From Solimonas marina (GTDB taxonomy: Bacteria; Pseudomonadota; Gammaproteobacteria; Nevskiales; Nevskiaceae): a stretch of DNA of 64,000 bases. The DNA is taken from positions 124,001 to 188,000 of the forward strand of contig NZ_JAAVXB010000009.1 of NCBI RefSeq assembly GCF_012241385.1, given 5' to 3'. The stretch's first letter is position 1. Every line of letters begins with the position of its first letter. Both the position numbers and the translations under genes were made by a program. This document shows, piece by piece, positions 38,431 through 47,648 of this stretch. The notes under the pieces were generated by a model, which searched no databases, was not told the DNA's origin, and saw only the letters and a list, made by a program, of their open reading frames with translations.

Positions 38431-38775
38431 CTCGCGAACATCCCGCGAACGTCGATCGAGCGGACCAGCCGATCCGGCGTCCGGTCGAACCTGCGACAAA
38501 CAACGGACAGGTTCGGCAAGCCGGCATCGCCGGCTTGAGCGTCGCCGTGCAACGGCGACGACCCGCAGGGCGAGGCGTAGCCGAGTACTCCTGCCAGGCG
38601 CGCCACTCGCGAATATTCCACGAACGTTGATCGAGCGGACCAGCCGATCCGGCGTCCCGTCGAACCTGCGACAAACAACGGACAGGTTCGGCAAGCCGGC
38701 ATCGCCGGCTTGAGCGTCGCCGTGCAACGGCGACGACCCGCAGGGCGAGGCGCAGCCGAGTACTCCTGCCAGGCG
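38412..38775 (+). repeat. Two 175-bp tandem repeats with tRNA 3'-end copies (rtT-like)
   Basis: The last 19 bases of the tRNA (38412-38430) recur at 38587-38605, and its first 14 bases recur at 38762-38775, giving a period of exactly 175 bases. Between them lie two 175-bp units that differ at six positions. Each unit contains two perfect hairpins: AAGCCGGC-ATC-GCCGGCTT (38518-38536 in the first) and CGTCGCCGT-GCA-ACGGCGACG (38540-38560). The layout matches the E. coli tyrT/rtT repeats, where about 178-bp units also end with the last 19 bases of the tRNA. The third tRNA copy is cut by the insertion-sequence remnant. Confidence 0.9.
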
Positions 38776-39296
38776 AGATTTCGTTGGATGGTCTGGCGGA
38801 TTGCCCACCCAATGACCTTGCACGAAAACAAGTCCAGGACGATGGCCAGTTAGACCCAGCCCTGCCATGTTCGGACATAGGTGATGTCGGTGCCCCAGAT
38901 TCGGTCAGGCTGCGAAACATCAAGGATGTGCTTGACCACATTCGGGATGAGCTCGGCTGGCTTGCCACCCGAGAGGAATCGGCGTGTGCGATAGCCGCCC
39001 TTGGCGCGCATGTGGTTCTCGCGCATCAGCCGCGTGACGCGATGCTTGCAGCATGTCTCGCCGGCCTCCCGCAGGTCGAGAAAGACGCGCGGCGCACCAT
39101 ACACGGCCTGATTCTCGTTGAATGACGCCCGGATCAGACGGAGCAACCGTTTGTCCTCACGAGCCCGATCGGAGACCGGCTTGTCGATCCATGCGGAGTC
39201 GCCGCTGGGAGCCACGCCCAGCAACCGACACATCATCTGAACGCTATGCTCCTTCCGGTTCAACCTGATGAACTCGTACTTGCGCCGAACGACACT
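38776..39296 (-). pseudogene. Decayed IS3-family transposase OrfB
   Basis: Reads as the IS3-family DDE transposase second frame: KYEFIRLNRKEHSVQMMCRL, a helix LRLIRASFNENQAVYG with the APRVFLDLRE motif, and the first catalytic Asp in WGTDITYV. After GWV an in-frame TAA (38850-38852) replaces the usual Tyr codon. The frame then resumes with LAIVLDLFSCKVIGWAI, including the second Asp, and is cut at 38776 by the tRNA-end repeat, so the final catalytic Glu is missing. No OrfA is found upstream. The product cannot transpose. Confidence 0.85.
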
Positions 39297-39557
39297 GCGT
39301 TTCGGATTCTTGGGCAGCGGCTGGCCTACTACCGCCAGATCGTCGAGGCGTTCGAGCACGCCGCAGGAGCCCCGGAGCGTGGACGAGACCGAAGCCTGTT
39401 CGGCGAAGGAATGCGCTCCGTCAATTGTCAGAAGCACGTTATTTTCTACAAGCGGATCAAGGCTGCCGATGATGCCGTGGTCGTGCTCAGGATCGTCCAT
39501 CAGCAACGGAATCTGCCCGCGCTGGCGTACTACGATGATCTCGATGCGCCAACGTAA
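39246..39557 (+). pseudogene. 5'-truncated ParE/RelE-type toxin, chimeric with insertion-sequence DNA
   Basis: The 103-codon frame (ATG 39246) overlaps orfB antisense for its first about 17-25 codons, so that part is derived from the insertion sequence. From about 39333 (RQIVEAFEHAAGAPERGRD) it reads like the C-terminal two thirds of a ParE toxin: LFGEGMRSVNC, then HVIFYKRI and VVLRIVHQQRNL. In whole ParE toxins the N-terminal strand and helix precede this and a ParD antitoxin gene lies upstream. Both are missing here, probably removed by the insertion. The frame might still be translated as a fusion, but activity is doubtful. Confidence 0.6.
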
Positions 39558-40413
39558 AGCCTCGGCATGCCCTATCGCTCAATGAGTTAAATCAGTGCCA
39601 CGGCGCGCTCGTTGACCCGCCGCTCCACGATGGTGCGTGTTTGTCCGTGTTCGAACCGGCGATGACATGCGGCGAGTCGCGCGCCCCGGTCATCGATCGC
39701 TGCCGGTGATCGCCGCTGCAAGGCCTGAGCGGTGCTGACGCCGTCGGCGCGCAGGCGAGTACGCACGGGTTTTTCCTAGCAAACCTGCAGTACTCGGCGG
39801 CGTGCCGGCGTCTATGGCAGTGAGGCATCGTGAGTCCCTTTCCCTGCCTGCATCGGCACTGGCATGTTTGATGCTGCCTCTTACTGTAGAGACAGCTTAA
39901 AGACATTTTTAAGCCAGCTCTGTATGGAAAAGTCCAGTTTCGCAGGAGAAGGGCAACCGCCACGGCGGGTGTCTACCGAAGGCGCAATCTCCCATAAACG
40001 CTCAGGTACCTGTACTGCGAGGCTGATGTTGCCGTCTGAAGAGTGACGCACGCGCAAAGCGTGGGTCCGCCGAAGAAGCAACGTGGCGCCGGATGCGCTG
40101 CGGAATCTTTCAGGCTCCAGGACAGCGGGAGCGGCAAACGACCCGAGGTTGGGTACGTTGCCGCTGTGTCGTACCGCTGACGAGGATGGCGATGTCTCGA
40201 GTTTGTCTAAACGATGGCCGGTGCAGATCCGCACCGCTTGCTGCTGCTCGTGCGGCGTGCGCGCCAGGTCGCGCCACGTCCCTTTTGTTCGCGATGTATT
40301 TCCTTTTGGTCTCTTTCGTTCGGCCGTCTCCTGATCGGCTTCGAGCGTCGTTTTAGTCTTCACGCAACGTGCGGTGGGCGTCGGTTCGCCGCAACATCTG
40401 GAGAAGTCCCTCA
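39558..40413. other. Intergenic part of the island, no convincing gene
   Basis: 856 bp of lower GC and mixed codon character. Two minus-strand open frames (39592-39963 and 39881-40414) have no recognisable domain and overlap each other. A short minus-strand stretch near 39592-39777 (LRADGVSTAQALQ, RTIVERRVNERA) faintly recalls the helix-hairpin part of a Y-family polymerase such as UmuC, but it ends at a stop on both sides and is not claimed. The last 100 bases presumably hold the promoter of the M28 peptidase gene. Confidence 0.5.
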
Positions 40414-42660
40414 ATGATGAAAAAAACCTTCACCGCAGCGCTTGGCGGTGCGTGCATGTTGGCGATGCCACTGTTTGCGCTTGCACAGGCCGGAGCGACG
40501 GAGACGTCGCTGGACGACCATTTCGATGCGCAGCTGAGCACGGCGGACCAGCTCAAATGGCTGAAGTCGATGTCGTCCGAGCCGAATCACGTTGGCTCGC
40601 CACACGACAAGGCGAATGCCGAGTGGATGCTGGCGCAGTTCCGCAAGTGGGGCTGGGACGCCAAGATCGAAACCTTTCACGTATTGTTTCCGACGCCGAT
40701 CGAAGAAGCGGTCGAGATGGGCAGCTTCAAGGCGACGCTGACCGAGCCGCCGATCCCCGGCGATTCCACGTCGCGCTTCACGCAGCCTGAATTGCCGGGC
40801 TATCTGGCCTATCAGGGCGACGGCGATGTCACCGCGCCGCTGGTCTATGTCAACTACGGCACCGAGGCCGACTATCGGCAGCTGGCGCTGATGGGCGTCA
40901 GCGTCAAGGGCAAGATTGTCATCGCGCGTTACGGCCAGGTCTGGCGCGGCGTGAAGCCGCTGCTGGCGGCGCAGCACGGTGCGATTGGTTGCCTGATCTA
41001 TTCCGACCCCGCCGATGACGGCTATGCGGTCGGCGCGCCTTATCCGAAGGGGCCGAGCCGGCCGCCGCGGGGCATTCAGCGCGGTTCGGTGATGGACATG
41101 ATGCTGTACCCGGGCGACCCGCTGACGCCCGGGATCGGTGCGACCACCGACGCGAAGCGGTTGACGCGCGAGACGGCCGGTTCGCTGGTGAAGATTCCGG
41201 CGCTGCCGATTTCCTATGCGGATGCGCAGGTGCTGTTGTCCGAGCTGACCGGGCCGGTCGCGCCGAAGAACTGGCGCGGCGCGTTGCCGATCACCTACCG
41301 CGCCGGCCCCGGCTCGGGCCCGGTGCATCTCAAGGTCAAGTCGGACTGGTCGCTCAAGCCGGTTTACGACGTGATCGCCAAGATCAAGGGTTCGACCTGG
41401 CCGGACCAGTGGGTGGTGCGCGGCAATCACCACGACGGCTGGGTGGCGGGCGCGAGCGATCCGCTGAGTGGCATGGTGCCGATGATGGATGAAGCGCGCG
41501 CACTGGGATCGTTGCTCAAGACCGGCTGGCGGCCCAAGCGCACCATCGTCTACACCAGCTGGGATGGCGAAGAGCCGATGCTGCTGGGCTCGACCGAATG
41601 GGCCGAACAGCACGCTGCCGAGTTGCGCAAGAATGCCGTGATCTACCTCAACACCGACGGTATTTCGCGCGGCTTCCTGCATGTCGGCGGCAGTCAGGAT
41701 CTCGGTCGCTTCGTGACCGGACTGGCGGACGGCATTGCCGACCCCGAAACCGATGTTTCGGTCGGCAAGCGTGCGCGCTACCGCGTGCTGACGCAGGCCT
41801 TGGAGCCGGGCGCCAGCGCCGGCGAAAAGATGACGGCCAAGATGTTGGGCGGTGTCGACGGCACCTTGCCGGTGGCGCCGATCGGGTCCGGCTCGGACTT
41901 CTCGCCGTTCATCGACCATCTCGGCGTTGCGACGCTGAACGTGGGCTTCGGCGGCGAGGCGGAAGGCGGCGGCGTCTACCACTCGGCCTATGACACCTAC
42001 GAGCACGTCGTGCGCTTCTCGAACCCCGGTATGGTCTACGGCAAGGTGGTCGCACAGTTCGTCGGTCATGCGGTCATTCGCGCTGCGGACTCGCAACTGC
42101 CGCTGCAAAGCCCGGCAGGTTTCGCCACGGCGGCGGCGCACTATGTGAAGCAGGTCGAATCGCTGGCGTCGAATCAGCGTGACGATGCGGCTGAGCAGAA
42201 GACCCTGATGGCTGACCACGCGTTCGAGACGGCGGCCAATCTGAGCGAATCGCATGGCGATCCGGTACCGCTCGAGACGGTGCCGGCGATCGACTTCTCG
42301 CCGCTCGACAACGCGGTCACGAAGCTCGACGCGAGCGCGCAGAAATACCAGGCAGCGCTCGACGCCAAGGGTGCGTCGCTCAGTGCCGCGAAGCGCGCGC
42401 AGCTGTTCGCGATGATGAAGGACATCGCGCAGACCTTGTGTTCGGATCAGGGCCTGCATGGCCGGCCGTGGTTCAAGAACCTGATCTACGCACCGGGCCG
42501 CTACATCGGTTACGGCGTCACCACCTTGCCTGACGTGACCGAGGCCATCACCGAGCAGCGTTGGAGCGATGTGCCGAGCTCGATCGCAATGGCAGCCGGT
42601 GCGTTGACGCGCTATGCCGATCGCCTGGATCAGGCCACTGCACTGCTGACGGCCGGCTAA
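40414..42660 (+). CDS. Exported M28-family metallopeptidase (glutamate carboxypeptidase II-like)
   Basis: A 748-residue zinc aminopeptidase/carboxypeptidase. Signal peptide MMKKTFTAALGGACMLAMPLFALAQ. A protease-associated (PA) domain (about 130-330) is inserted before the M28 catalytic domain, whose zinc and catalytic residues are seen in GNHHDGWVAGASDP, WDGEEPMLLGS, NTDGIS and YHSAYDTYEH. A helical dimerisation-type domain forms the C-terminus, as in human PSMA. GGAGAAG precedes the ATG pair at 40414/40417. It stands alone and is closed by a strong terminator. It likely scavenges peptides in the periplasm. Confidence 0.92.
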   Translation: MMKKTFTAALGGACMLAMPLFALAQAGATETSLDDHFDAQLSTADQLKWLKSMSSEPNHVGSPHDKANAEWMLAQFRKWGWDAKIETFHVLFPTPIEEAVEMGSFKATLTEPPIPGDSTSRFTQPELPGYLAYQGDGDVTAPLVYVNYGTEADYRQLALMGVSVKGKIVIARYGQVWRGVKPLLAAQHGAIGCLIYSDPADDGYAVGAPYPKGPSRPPRGIQRGSVMDMMLYPGDPLTPGIGATTDAKRLTRETAGSLVKIPALPISYADAQVLLSELTGPVAPKNWRGALPITYRAGPGSGPVHLKVKSDWSLKPVYDVIAKIKGSTWPDQWVVRGNHHDGWVAGASDPLSGMVPMMDEARALGSLLKTGWRPKRTIVYTSWDGEEPMLLGSTEWAEQHAAELRKNAVIYLNTDGISRGFLHVGGSQDLGRFVTGLADGIADPETDVSVGKRARYRVLTQALEPGASAGEKMTAKMLGGVDGTLPVAPIGSGSDFSPFIDHLGVATLNVGFGGEAEGGGVYHSAYDTYEHVVRFSNPGMVYGKVVAQFVGHAVIRAADSQLPLQSPAGFATAAAHYVKQVESLASNQRDDAAEQKTLMADHAFETAANLSESHGDPVPLETVPAIDFSPLDNAVTKLDASAQKYQAALDAKGASLSAAKRAQLFAMMKDIAQTLCSDQGLHGRPWFKNLIYAPGRYIGYGVTTLPDVTEAITEQRWSDVPSSIAMAAGALTRYADRLDQATALLTAG

Positions 42661-42712
42661 GCGGCAATTCCGGGTGCGGGCGCGAGGTTGGCGCTCGCAT
42701 CAGCCGTCAGAT

Positions 42713-42768
42713 GCGGGCGGCGGCACGAACGGGGCTTGGGTTCCGTTGGTGCCGCCGCCCGCTTTTTT
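42713..42768 (+). terminator. Rho-independent terminator of the M28 peptidase gene
   Basis: GCGGGCGGCGGCAC (42713-42726) pairs with GTGCCGCCGCCCGC (42749-42762) in a perfect 14-bp stem, followed directly by TTTTTT (42763-42768). Confidence 0.9.
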
Positions 42769-42801
42769 GACAGCGAGGCGCGGCGACATGAATCGCCGAC
42801 G

Positions 42802-43194
42802 TCAGTCGCTGAAATCTGAACCCACGCCGATGATGTCGTCGCTGTAGAGGTTGATGCGGTTGATGATGTCGTAGCGATCCTGCTCATCGAGCGGGAATTC
42901 GCTGAGCGTTTCGAACAGATGGTCGGCAAAGCGCTGGAAGTGCGGCCGGCCGATATCGAGGCCTTGATGTGCGTGCGCGACGACGCGACCCTGATATTCG
43001 CCGGGGCCGCCGAGCGCCGCGGTGAAGAATTCGCATTGCATGCGCCGCAGGCGGTCGATCGGAATATCGAGGAAGAAAGGCGCCAACAGCGGATCCGCGA
43101 GCACGCGCTCGTAGAATTTCACGACCAGCGATTCAACGCCGTCGCGTCCGCCGATCGCGTCATAACGTGAACCTTCGTCCGTGCCGTGGTCCAT
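42802..43194 (-). CDS. glbN: Group I truncated haemoglobin
   Basis: A 130-residue 2-on-2 globin. YDAIGGRDGVESLVVKFYERV is the N-terminal helix, FFTAALGGPGEY contains the E/F loop glycine pattern, and AHAHQGLDI (His of the F helix, proximal ligand) followed by HFQRFADHLFETLSEF completes the fold. Such proteins bind oxygen or NO and can detoxify NO or handle peroxide. It stands convergent with the M28 gene terminator and 92 bp from the DUF3228 gene on the same strand. Confidence 0.9.
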   Translation of the reverse strand: MDHGTDEGSRYDAIGGRDGVESLVVKFYERVLADPLLAPFFLDIPIDRLRRMQCEFFTAALGGPGEYQGRVVAHAHQGLDIGRPHFQRFADHLFETLSEFPLDEQDRYDIINRINLYSDDIIGVGSDFSD

Positions 43195-43286
43195 GACCGG
43201 CTCCTCTGCGTCGTCGAGTTCACATCAAGCCTGCCGGCTACGCGTCACGGCGACATTGATCCGGATCATGAATGCCGCTGTACGCT

Positions 43287-43853
43287 TTAGCGCGCCGGCA
43301 GCCGCCAATTGGCGTGATGCTCCCAGAATTCGACGCTGCGGCGGTAGGCATCGCGATCCATGGCCACGCCGGAGCCGCCTTCCTCGACGCCGAGCGCATT
43401 GCGCATCATCGTGATCGGCGCCATCGGGATCTCCTCGGGCTGCGCGGTCGCCAGACAGCCGACGATGCCCCAATCAGCGTCGACTGCTTCGCCTTCCTTG
43501 GCCATTTGCTCGCGGCTGTAAAGAATCACCACCAGATAGTCGGCGACCGGCGCTTCGAGTTCCTCGAACCAGCGCACCAGCACCGGCAGTTCGGCCTTGG
43601 TCCGCGCCTCGTAGCCGCTGCGCAGCAGATGGCGGTTGTCGTCGGTGATCGGAATCGTCAGGCAGCGCGTCTGCGTCCAGTTGCGATGCACGTGCAGCTT
43701 GCAGAACGGCGCATAGCCGTCGAGCACTTTGAGCGGCGCCTGCGCGTTGAGGTGCTGCTCGAATGCGGCGGGCGTGCAGCCTTGAATGGCATTGCGCCGG
43801 CCGTCCTTGGGGAACAGGCGGGCGCGGGCGAACGGCGTCAGGGCGATGGACAT
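43287..43853 (-). CDS. DUF3228 family protein
   Basis: About 188 residues, matching the DUF3228 family (conserved in gamma- and other proteobacteria, function unknown). Signature parts: SIALTPFARARLFPKDG, then AIQGCTPAAFEQHLN, LTIPITDDN, LVVILYSREQMAKEG, ADWGIVGCL and PMAPITMMRNALG. ATG 43853 fits family lengths; the frame is open to an ATG at 43907. Cytosolic, no membrane segment. Confidence 0.8.
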   Translation of the reverse strand: MSIALTPFARARLFPKDGRRNAIQGCTPAAFEQHLNAQAPLKVLDGYAPFCKLHVHRNWTQTRCLTIPITDDNRHLLRSGYEARTKAELPVLVRWFEELEAPVADYLVVILYSREQMAKEGEAVDADWGIVGCLATAQPEEIPMAPITMMRNALGVEEGGSGVAMDRDAYRRSVEFWEHHANWRLPAR

Positions 43854-43938
43854 CGAAGCGAGGGTTTGAAAACGATCGCCAAGGATATCGTCTGCGGCGC
43901 GCTGCATTAAGCCCCGCGCCGCAGACGAGGCAAGGTGC

Positions 43939-46575
43939 TTACGACGGGCAGCTCGCCGGCGTACCGCTGACGGTGAACGGACTGCTCAGCGCTTCGTACG
44001 GCGTTGGCGGCTCGCTCGCCGAGGTGCGGTAGACCCCTTCGTGACGCAGGCGGTAGGTGCCGGCCGGCAGGTTCAGCGGCAGTTTCCACAGCGCTTCTGC
44101 GGTCGACGAGCCGGCGAGATTGAGCTCGGTGAGGATCAGGCTCGAGCGCGTGTTCCAGACGAAGCGCAGCTCCGGATCCTTGTCGGTGGCGACCACGGTC
44201 CAACTGCCGTCGGCGTTCTCGCGCTCGGCATACAGATACGAGGCCATGGTCTTCAGGTCGTTGCCCGGATAGCCGGCGACCCAGGTCACGTCGACCTCGT
44301 CGCCCTGCGTATAGCTGGCGTTGGCATCGGTGACGATGCTGCCGTAGTCACCGGGTACGTCGGTGGTGATCGGCGCGTCGTTGCCGATCGTGATGTCGGT
44401 GGCGGCGACGCCGGTTGGTGCCGGTTCGCCGCTGGCCATGGTCAGCGCCAGCTTGCGCGCTTCCTGCTGCGTCGCCGCGAGCTGCCAGGGGCCGGCGTAG
44501 GTCGACGCGCCTTCGTACATCTGCGCCGAGTATTCCTCGCGCGTCGCCATGTAGTGCAGGTAATCGTTGGACAGGCCGGCGATGACGACGGTGTCGACCC
44601 CGGCCGGCGAGAGCGCATCAAGCACGGTCTTGCGCAGGCGCCGGCCGGCCATGGTCGTGACCTCGAACGGCACGCCGAGCACCGCCAGATTGCCGATGCG
44701 GAAGATCTGGAACGGCACCGGATCGGTTTCCGACGGGGTGAACACCGGCTTTTCCTTCTGGCAGGAGTAGCCGGGCGTCAGCGTTTGCAGGCACAGCACC
44801 GGCGTCACCGCGGCGGTCACGAGCACGCCCGGCAGCGGCACCTTGATCGGCGTGTCGTTCTGCTCGACGGTGAGATAGCCGGTGCCGTTGAACAGGCCGT
44901 TGTAGCCGGTGCGGATCTCGGTCTTGTATTCGCTGGGCGCGTCGTTGACGCAGGTGAAACCGGCCGCGCCGGGGCCGGGACCGTTGACGCCGCCAACCGC
45001 GAAGCCGAAGCCGAGTGCGGTCGTGCAAGTGGTCTTGTCGCCGGTGTACAGGTCGTCGGGCGAGCCGGGGGCCTGCAGATCGGCGAGTACCTCCGGATCG
45101 GTGACCTCGTCGTCGCTGAAATCTGCATAGAAGAAGCGGTAGTCGACCGGGCCGTGCAGCGCCGTGCCCTGGCCGAAGTCGCTCAGCGCCTGCGCGAGCT
45201 GCTTGGTGCCGTTGATAGCGGCCGCTTCGGGCTGGCCGTACTGATAGCCCGGCTCATCGAATTCGTAAGGCTCATCGGTGCCGCCGCGCATGCCGTACGG
45301 CACGCCTTGGCCGGGCCCGTTGCCGCCGTCGATGTCGGCATCGAACACGAACAGATCGGGGATGGTGTCGCCTTCGTCGGTTTGCGCGAATGAGGCGACG
45401 AAGTTGTCGGTGCCGTCCGGCGTATCGCTGCTGTCGGGCGTGTATTGCGTGCCCATCAGCTTTTCGAAGCGCAGCGCCGCCCAGCCCTTGTTGTCGCTGG
45501 AGATCAGCAGATCATGGTTGCCCATCGACGTCGGGTGCACGGCGAACCAGTTCAGCACGCCGGCCGCCTTGCCGTCGTTGCGAATCAGGCTCAGCTGCAG
45601 GAAGCGCTTGTCGACATTGACCTCGTGACCATTCTCGTCGAGGTATTGCGCGCGCTCGGATTCGGCGTTCTGCGCATAGGCCGGCGGCGAGCGATTGACG
45701 TTGGCGTTGAGCAACTGCGAGATCGACATGCGGATCGGTGCGCTGTCGCCATGCGTTTCGAGATTGGCGTGCGCGCGGCGGATCGCTTCGACGATGCCGT
45801 TGACGATGGCGTTGAAATTGTCGCTGTCGAATGCGGCGTCGCTGAAGATCAGGCTTTCGACCCATTCGACCGGATCGTTGATCGCCTCCGGCAGCGTTGA
45901 CGACAGGTCCGGTAGTTCCGGTACGCCGAAGCCGCCGGGTGCGGTATGTGTATGCGTCGCCGAGATCATCACATTGTCGGCCGTGTACAGCCCGCCGAGC
46001 GTCGCGTCGGCAGCCAGCTTCTTCAGTACTTCCTGATGAATGATCGCCGACATTGCGCCGAGGTCGACCGACACGAACACCACGCGCTTGCCGTTGCACG
46101 GCGACTCGATATCGAAGGCGCGGGCGTAGAGGCGCGTGTCGATGCCCTTCGGTGCCTGCGGCGGCACGACCATGCCGAACATGTCGCCGTGGCCGGTCGG
46201 ATTGCCGCCGATCGGGCCGGTGGTGTCGTAAATGCCGGTGCCGAAGCGGAACTGCTCGTTGCCGGCGCAGCTGCCGGTGGCGGCGCCGGCATCGTCGATC
46301 GGTGTCTCCAGTGCGCTCGGTGCATCCGGCTGATGCGTCTTGGTGATCGTCGTGCCGTCGATGACCAGGTCCGCCGTGGTGCCGACCTGCAAGGCTGAGC
46401 TGTCGAGGATGCATTGCGCGGCGGCGCTGTCGACGACATCGGTGGCGTCGCCGCTGCTGTTGCCGTCACCACTGCCGCCGTCAGGCGAACTGACGCTCTG
46501 GCTGCTGCCGCAAGCGGCGAGCGCCGCGAGCAGGACAAAACACGCTCCGAAACGAACGAACGGGTTGAGCATCAT
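43939..46575 (-). CDS. Neutral ceramidase (alkaline/neutral non-lysosomal type) lipoprotein
   Basis: An 878-residue ceramide amidohydrolase. Signal helix ends in lipobox LAAC (residue 22), so it is anchored in the envelope. Family motifs: GHGDMFGM start region, zinc motif THTHTAPGGF, nucleophile loop NRSPPAY (catalytic Ser), WFAVHPTSM and NDYLHYMATREEY. A C-terminal immunoglobulin-like domain follows (about 730-870). It would release sphingoid bases from ceramides of eukaryotic or bacterial origin. AGGGAGG precedes ATG 46575. Alone on its strand. Confidence 0.92.
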   Translation of the reverse strand: MMLNPFVRFGACFVLLAALAACGSSQSVSSPDGGSGDGNSSGDATDVVDSAAAQCILDSSALQVGTTADLVIDGTTITKTHQPDAPSALETPIDDAGAATGSCAGNEQFRFGTGIYDTTGPIGGNPTGHGDMFGMVVPPQAPKGIDTRLYARAFDIESPCNGKRVVFVSVDLGAMSAIIHQEVLKKLAADATLGGLYTADNVMISATHTHTAPGGFGVPELPDLSSTLPEAINDPVEWVESLIFSDAAFDSDNFNAIVNGIVEAIRRAHANLETHGDSAPIRMSISQLLNANVNRSPPAYAQNAESERAQYLDENGHEVNVDKRFLQLSLIRNDGKAAGVLNWFAVHPTSMGNHDLLISSDNKGWAALRFEKLMGTQYTPDSSDTPDGTDNFVASFAQTDEGDTIPDLFVFDADIDGGNGPGQGVPYGMRGGTDEPYEFDEPGYQYGQPEAAAINGTKQLAQALSDFGQGTALHGPVDYRFFYADFSDDEVTDPEVLADLQAPGSPDDLYTGDKTTCTTALGFGFAVGGVNGPGPGAAGFTCVNDAPSEYKTEIRTGYNGLFNGTGYLTVEQNDTPIKVPLPGVLVTAAVTPVLCLQTLTPGYSCQKEKPVFTPSETDPVPFQIFRIGNLAVLGVPFEVTTMAGRRLRKTVLDALSPAGVDTVVIAGLSNDYLHYMATREEYSAQMYEGASTYAGPWQLAATQQEARKLALTMASGEPAPTGVAATDITIGNDAPITTDVPGDYGSIVTDANASYTQGDEVDVTWVAGYPGNDLKTMASYLYAERENADGSWTVVATDKDPELRFVWNTRSSLILTELNLAGSSTAEALWKLPLNLPAGTYRLRHEGVYRTSASEPPTPYEALSSPFTVSGTPASCPS

Positions 46576-46761
46576 GGCCGCCTCCCTGCAGTCGGATGAT
46601 TCGCCGCGGCGCCGTCAGTCCCCCTTCGGCGTTTGCGACGGTTTGCAGGGATGGTGAGGCCAGCTTGCGCTCAGGGGAATGACAGCTGGCGCCACATTGC
46701 GCAGCGCCGCGGCATCGCTGAAGCCGCCCCGCCGGCGTTGGGCGCCGGCAGGGCGTGGACC

Positions 46762-47526
46762 TCAGAGGAACATGCCGCCCGAGGCTTCGATGCGCTGCGC
46801 GTTGATCCAGCCGTTGGCTGGCGACAGCAGCGAGGCGACCACGCCGCCGATGTCGTCTGCCTTGCCGGCGCGGCCCAAGGCCGTCTGCGAGGCGACGAAC
46901 TGGTTGAGCTGCGCGTTGTCGCGCAGGCGGCCGCCGCCGAAGTCGGTTTCGATCGCGCCCGGCGCGACGACGTTGACGGCGATGCCGCGCGGGCCGAGTT
47001 CCTTGGCCAGATAGCGGGTCAGCACTTCGACGCCGCCCTTCATCGTCGCGTACGCGGCGTAGCCCGGTAGCGAGAAGCGCGCGAGGCCGGTCGAGATATT
47101 GACGATGCGACCGCCGTCGGCGATCAGCGGCAGCAGCTTCTGGGTCAGGAAGAACGGTCCTTTGAGGTGGATGTTCATCAGCTCGTCGAACTGCGCTTCG
47201 GTCGTGTCGGCGAACGGCGTGTGCAGGCCGACGCCGGCGTTGTTGACCAGTGCGTCGAACGTGTCGCGCTGCCAGTGCGACTGCAGCGCCTCGCGCACGG
47301 CGGTGACGAAGGCATCGAAGCTGGCGCTGTCGCCAACGTCCAGTTGCAGCGCCACGGCGCGGCGGCCCAGCGCTTCGATTTCGGCGACGACGTTCTTCGC
47401 CTCATCGGCGCGGCTGCGGTAGGTGATGATGACGTCCTGGCCCTGGCGGGCGACGGCGACGGCGGCATTGCGGCCGAGGCCGCGGCTGCCGCCGGTGATG
47501 AGGGTGATCGGGGTCTGTTCGCTCAT
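46762..47526 (-). CDS. SDR-family oxidoreductase
   Basis: A 254-residue classical SDR: cofactor loop TGGSRGLG, NNAG, catalytic Ser in NISTG, YATMK (YxxxK), and the C-terminal NAQRIEASGG. Substrate not evident. Divergent from the LysR regulator with a 122-bp AT-rich gap, an arrangement in which the regulator often controls the enzyme. Confidence 0.88.
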   Translation of the reverse strand: MSEQTPITLITGGSRGLGRNAAVAVARQGQDVIITYRSRADEAKNVVAEIEALGRRAVALQLDVGDSASFDAFVTAVREALQSHWQRDTFDALVNNAGVGLHTPFADTTEAQFDELMNIHLKGPFFLTQKLLPLIADGGRIVNISTGLARFSLPGYAAYATMKGGVEVLTRYLAKELGPRGIAVNVVAPGAIETDFGGGRLRDNAQLNQFVASQTALGRAGKADDIGGVVASLLSPANGWINAQRIEASGGMFL

Positions 47527-47601
47527 GGGAGGTCTCCAGTGAAAGCGCGGGCTTGCGCGATGGAGATCACTTTATTGATTGAATGATTTACGATAAACGA
47601 T

Positions 47602-47617
47602 GATAAATTGATTTATC
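47602..47617. promoter_or_regulatory. Inverted repeat in the SDR/LysR intergenic region
   Basis: GATAAAT-TG-ATTTATC, a perfect 7-base arm palindrome in an AT-rich stretch between the divergent genes, and close to the LysR start. It is a good candidate LysR-type operator. Confidence 0.5.
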
Positions 47618-47648
47618 TGTTCGCGAAAAATGAACAATTGGAAGGCCG

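Noticed and set aside
38431-38775. Tandem repeats as a CRISPR array
   Set aside because: Only two units of 175 bp that are almost identical throughout; no short repeats with unique spacers.
39592-39777. Possible UmuC/Y-polymerase fragment on the minus strand
   Set aside because: Only about 60 codons with a faint LRADGVSTAQALQ resemblance; too weak to annotate.
39881-40414. 177-codon minus-strand frame
   Set aside because: No ribosome site, no domain, and it overlaps the start of the M28 peptidase gene and its promoter region.
46681-46761. GC-rich hairpin before the ceramidase promoter as a terminator
   Set aside because: GCCGGC arms are present but no T tract follows on either strand.
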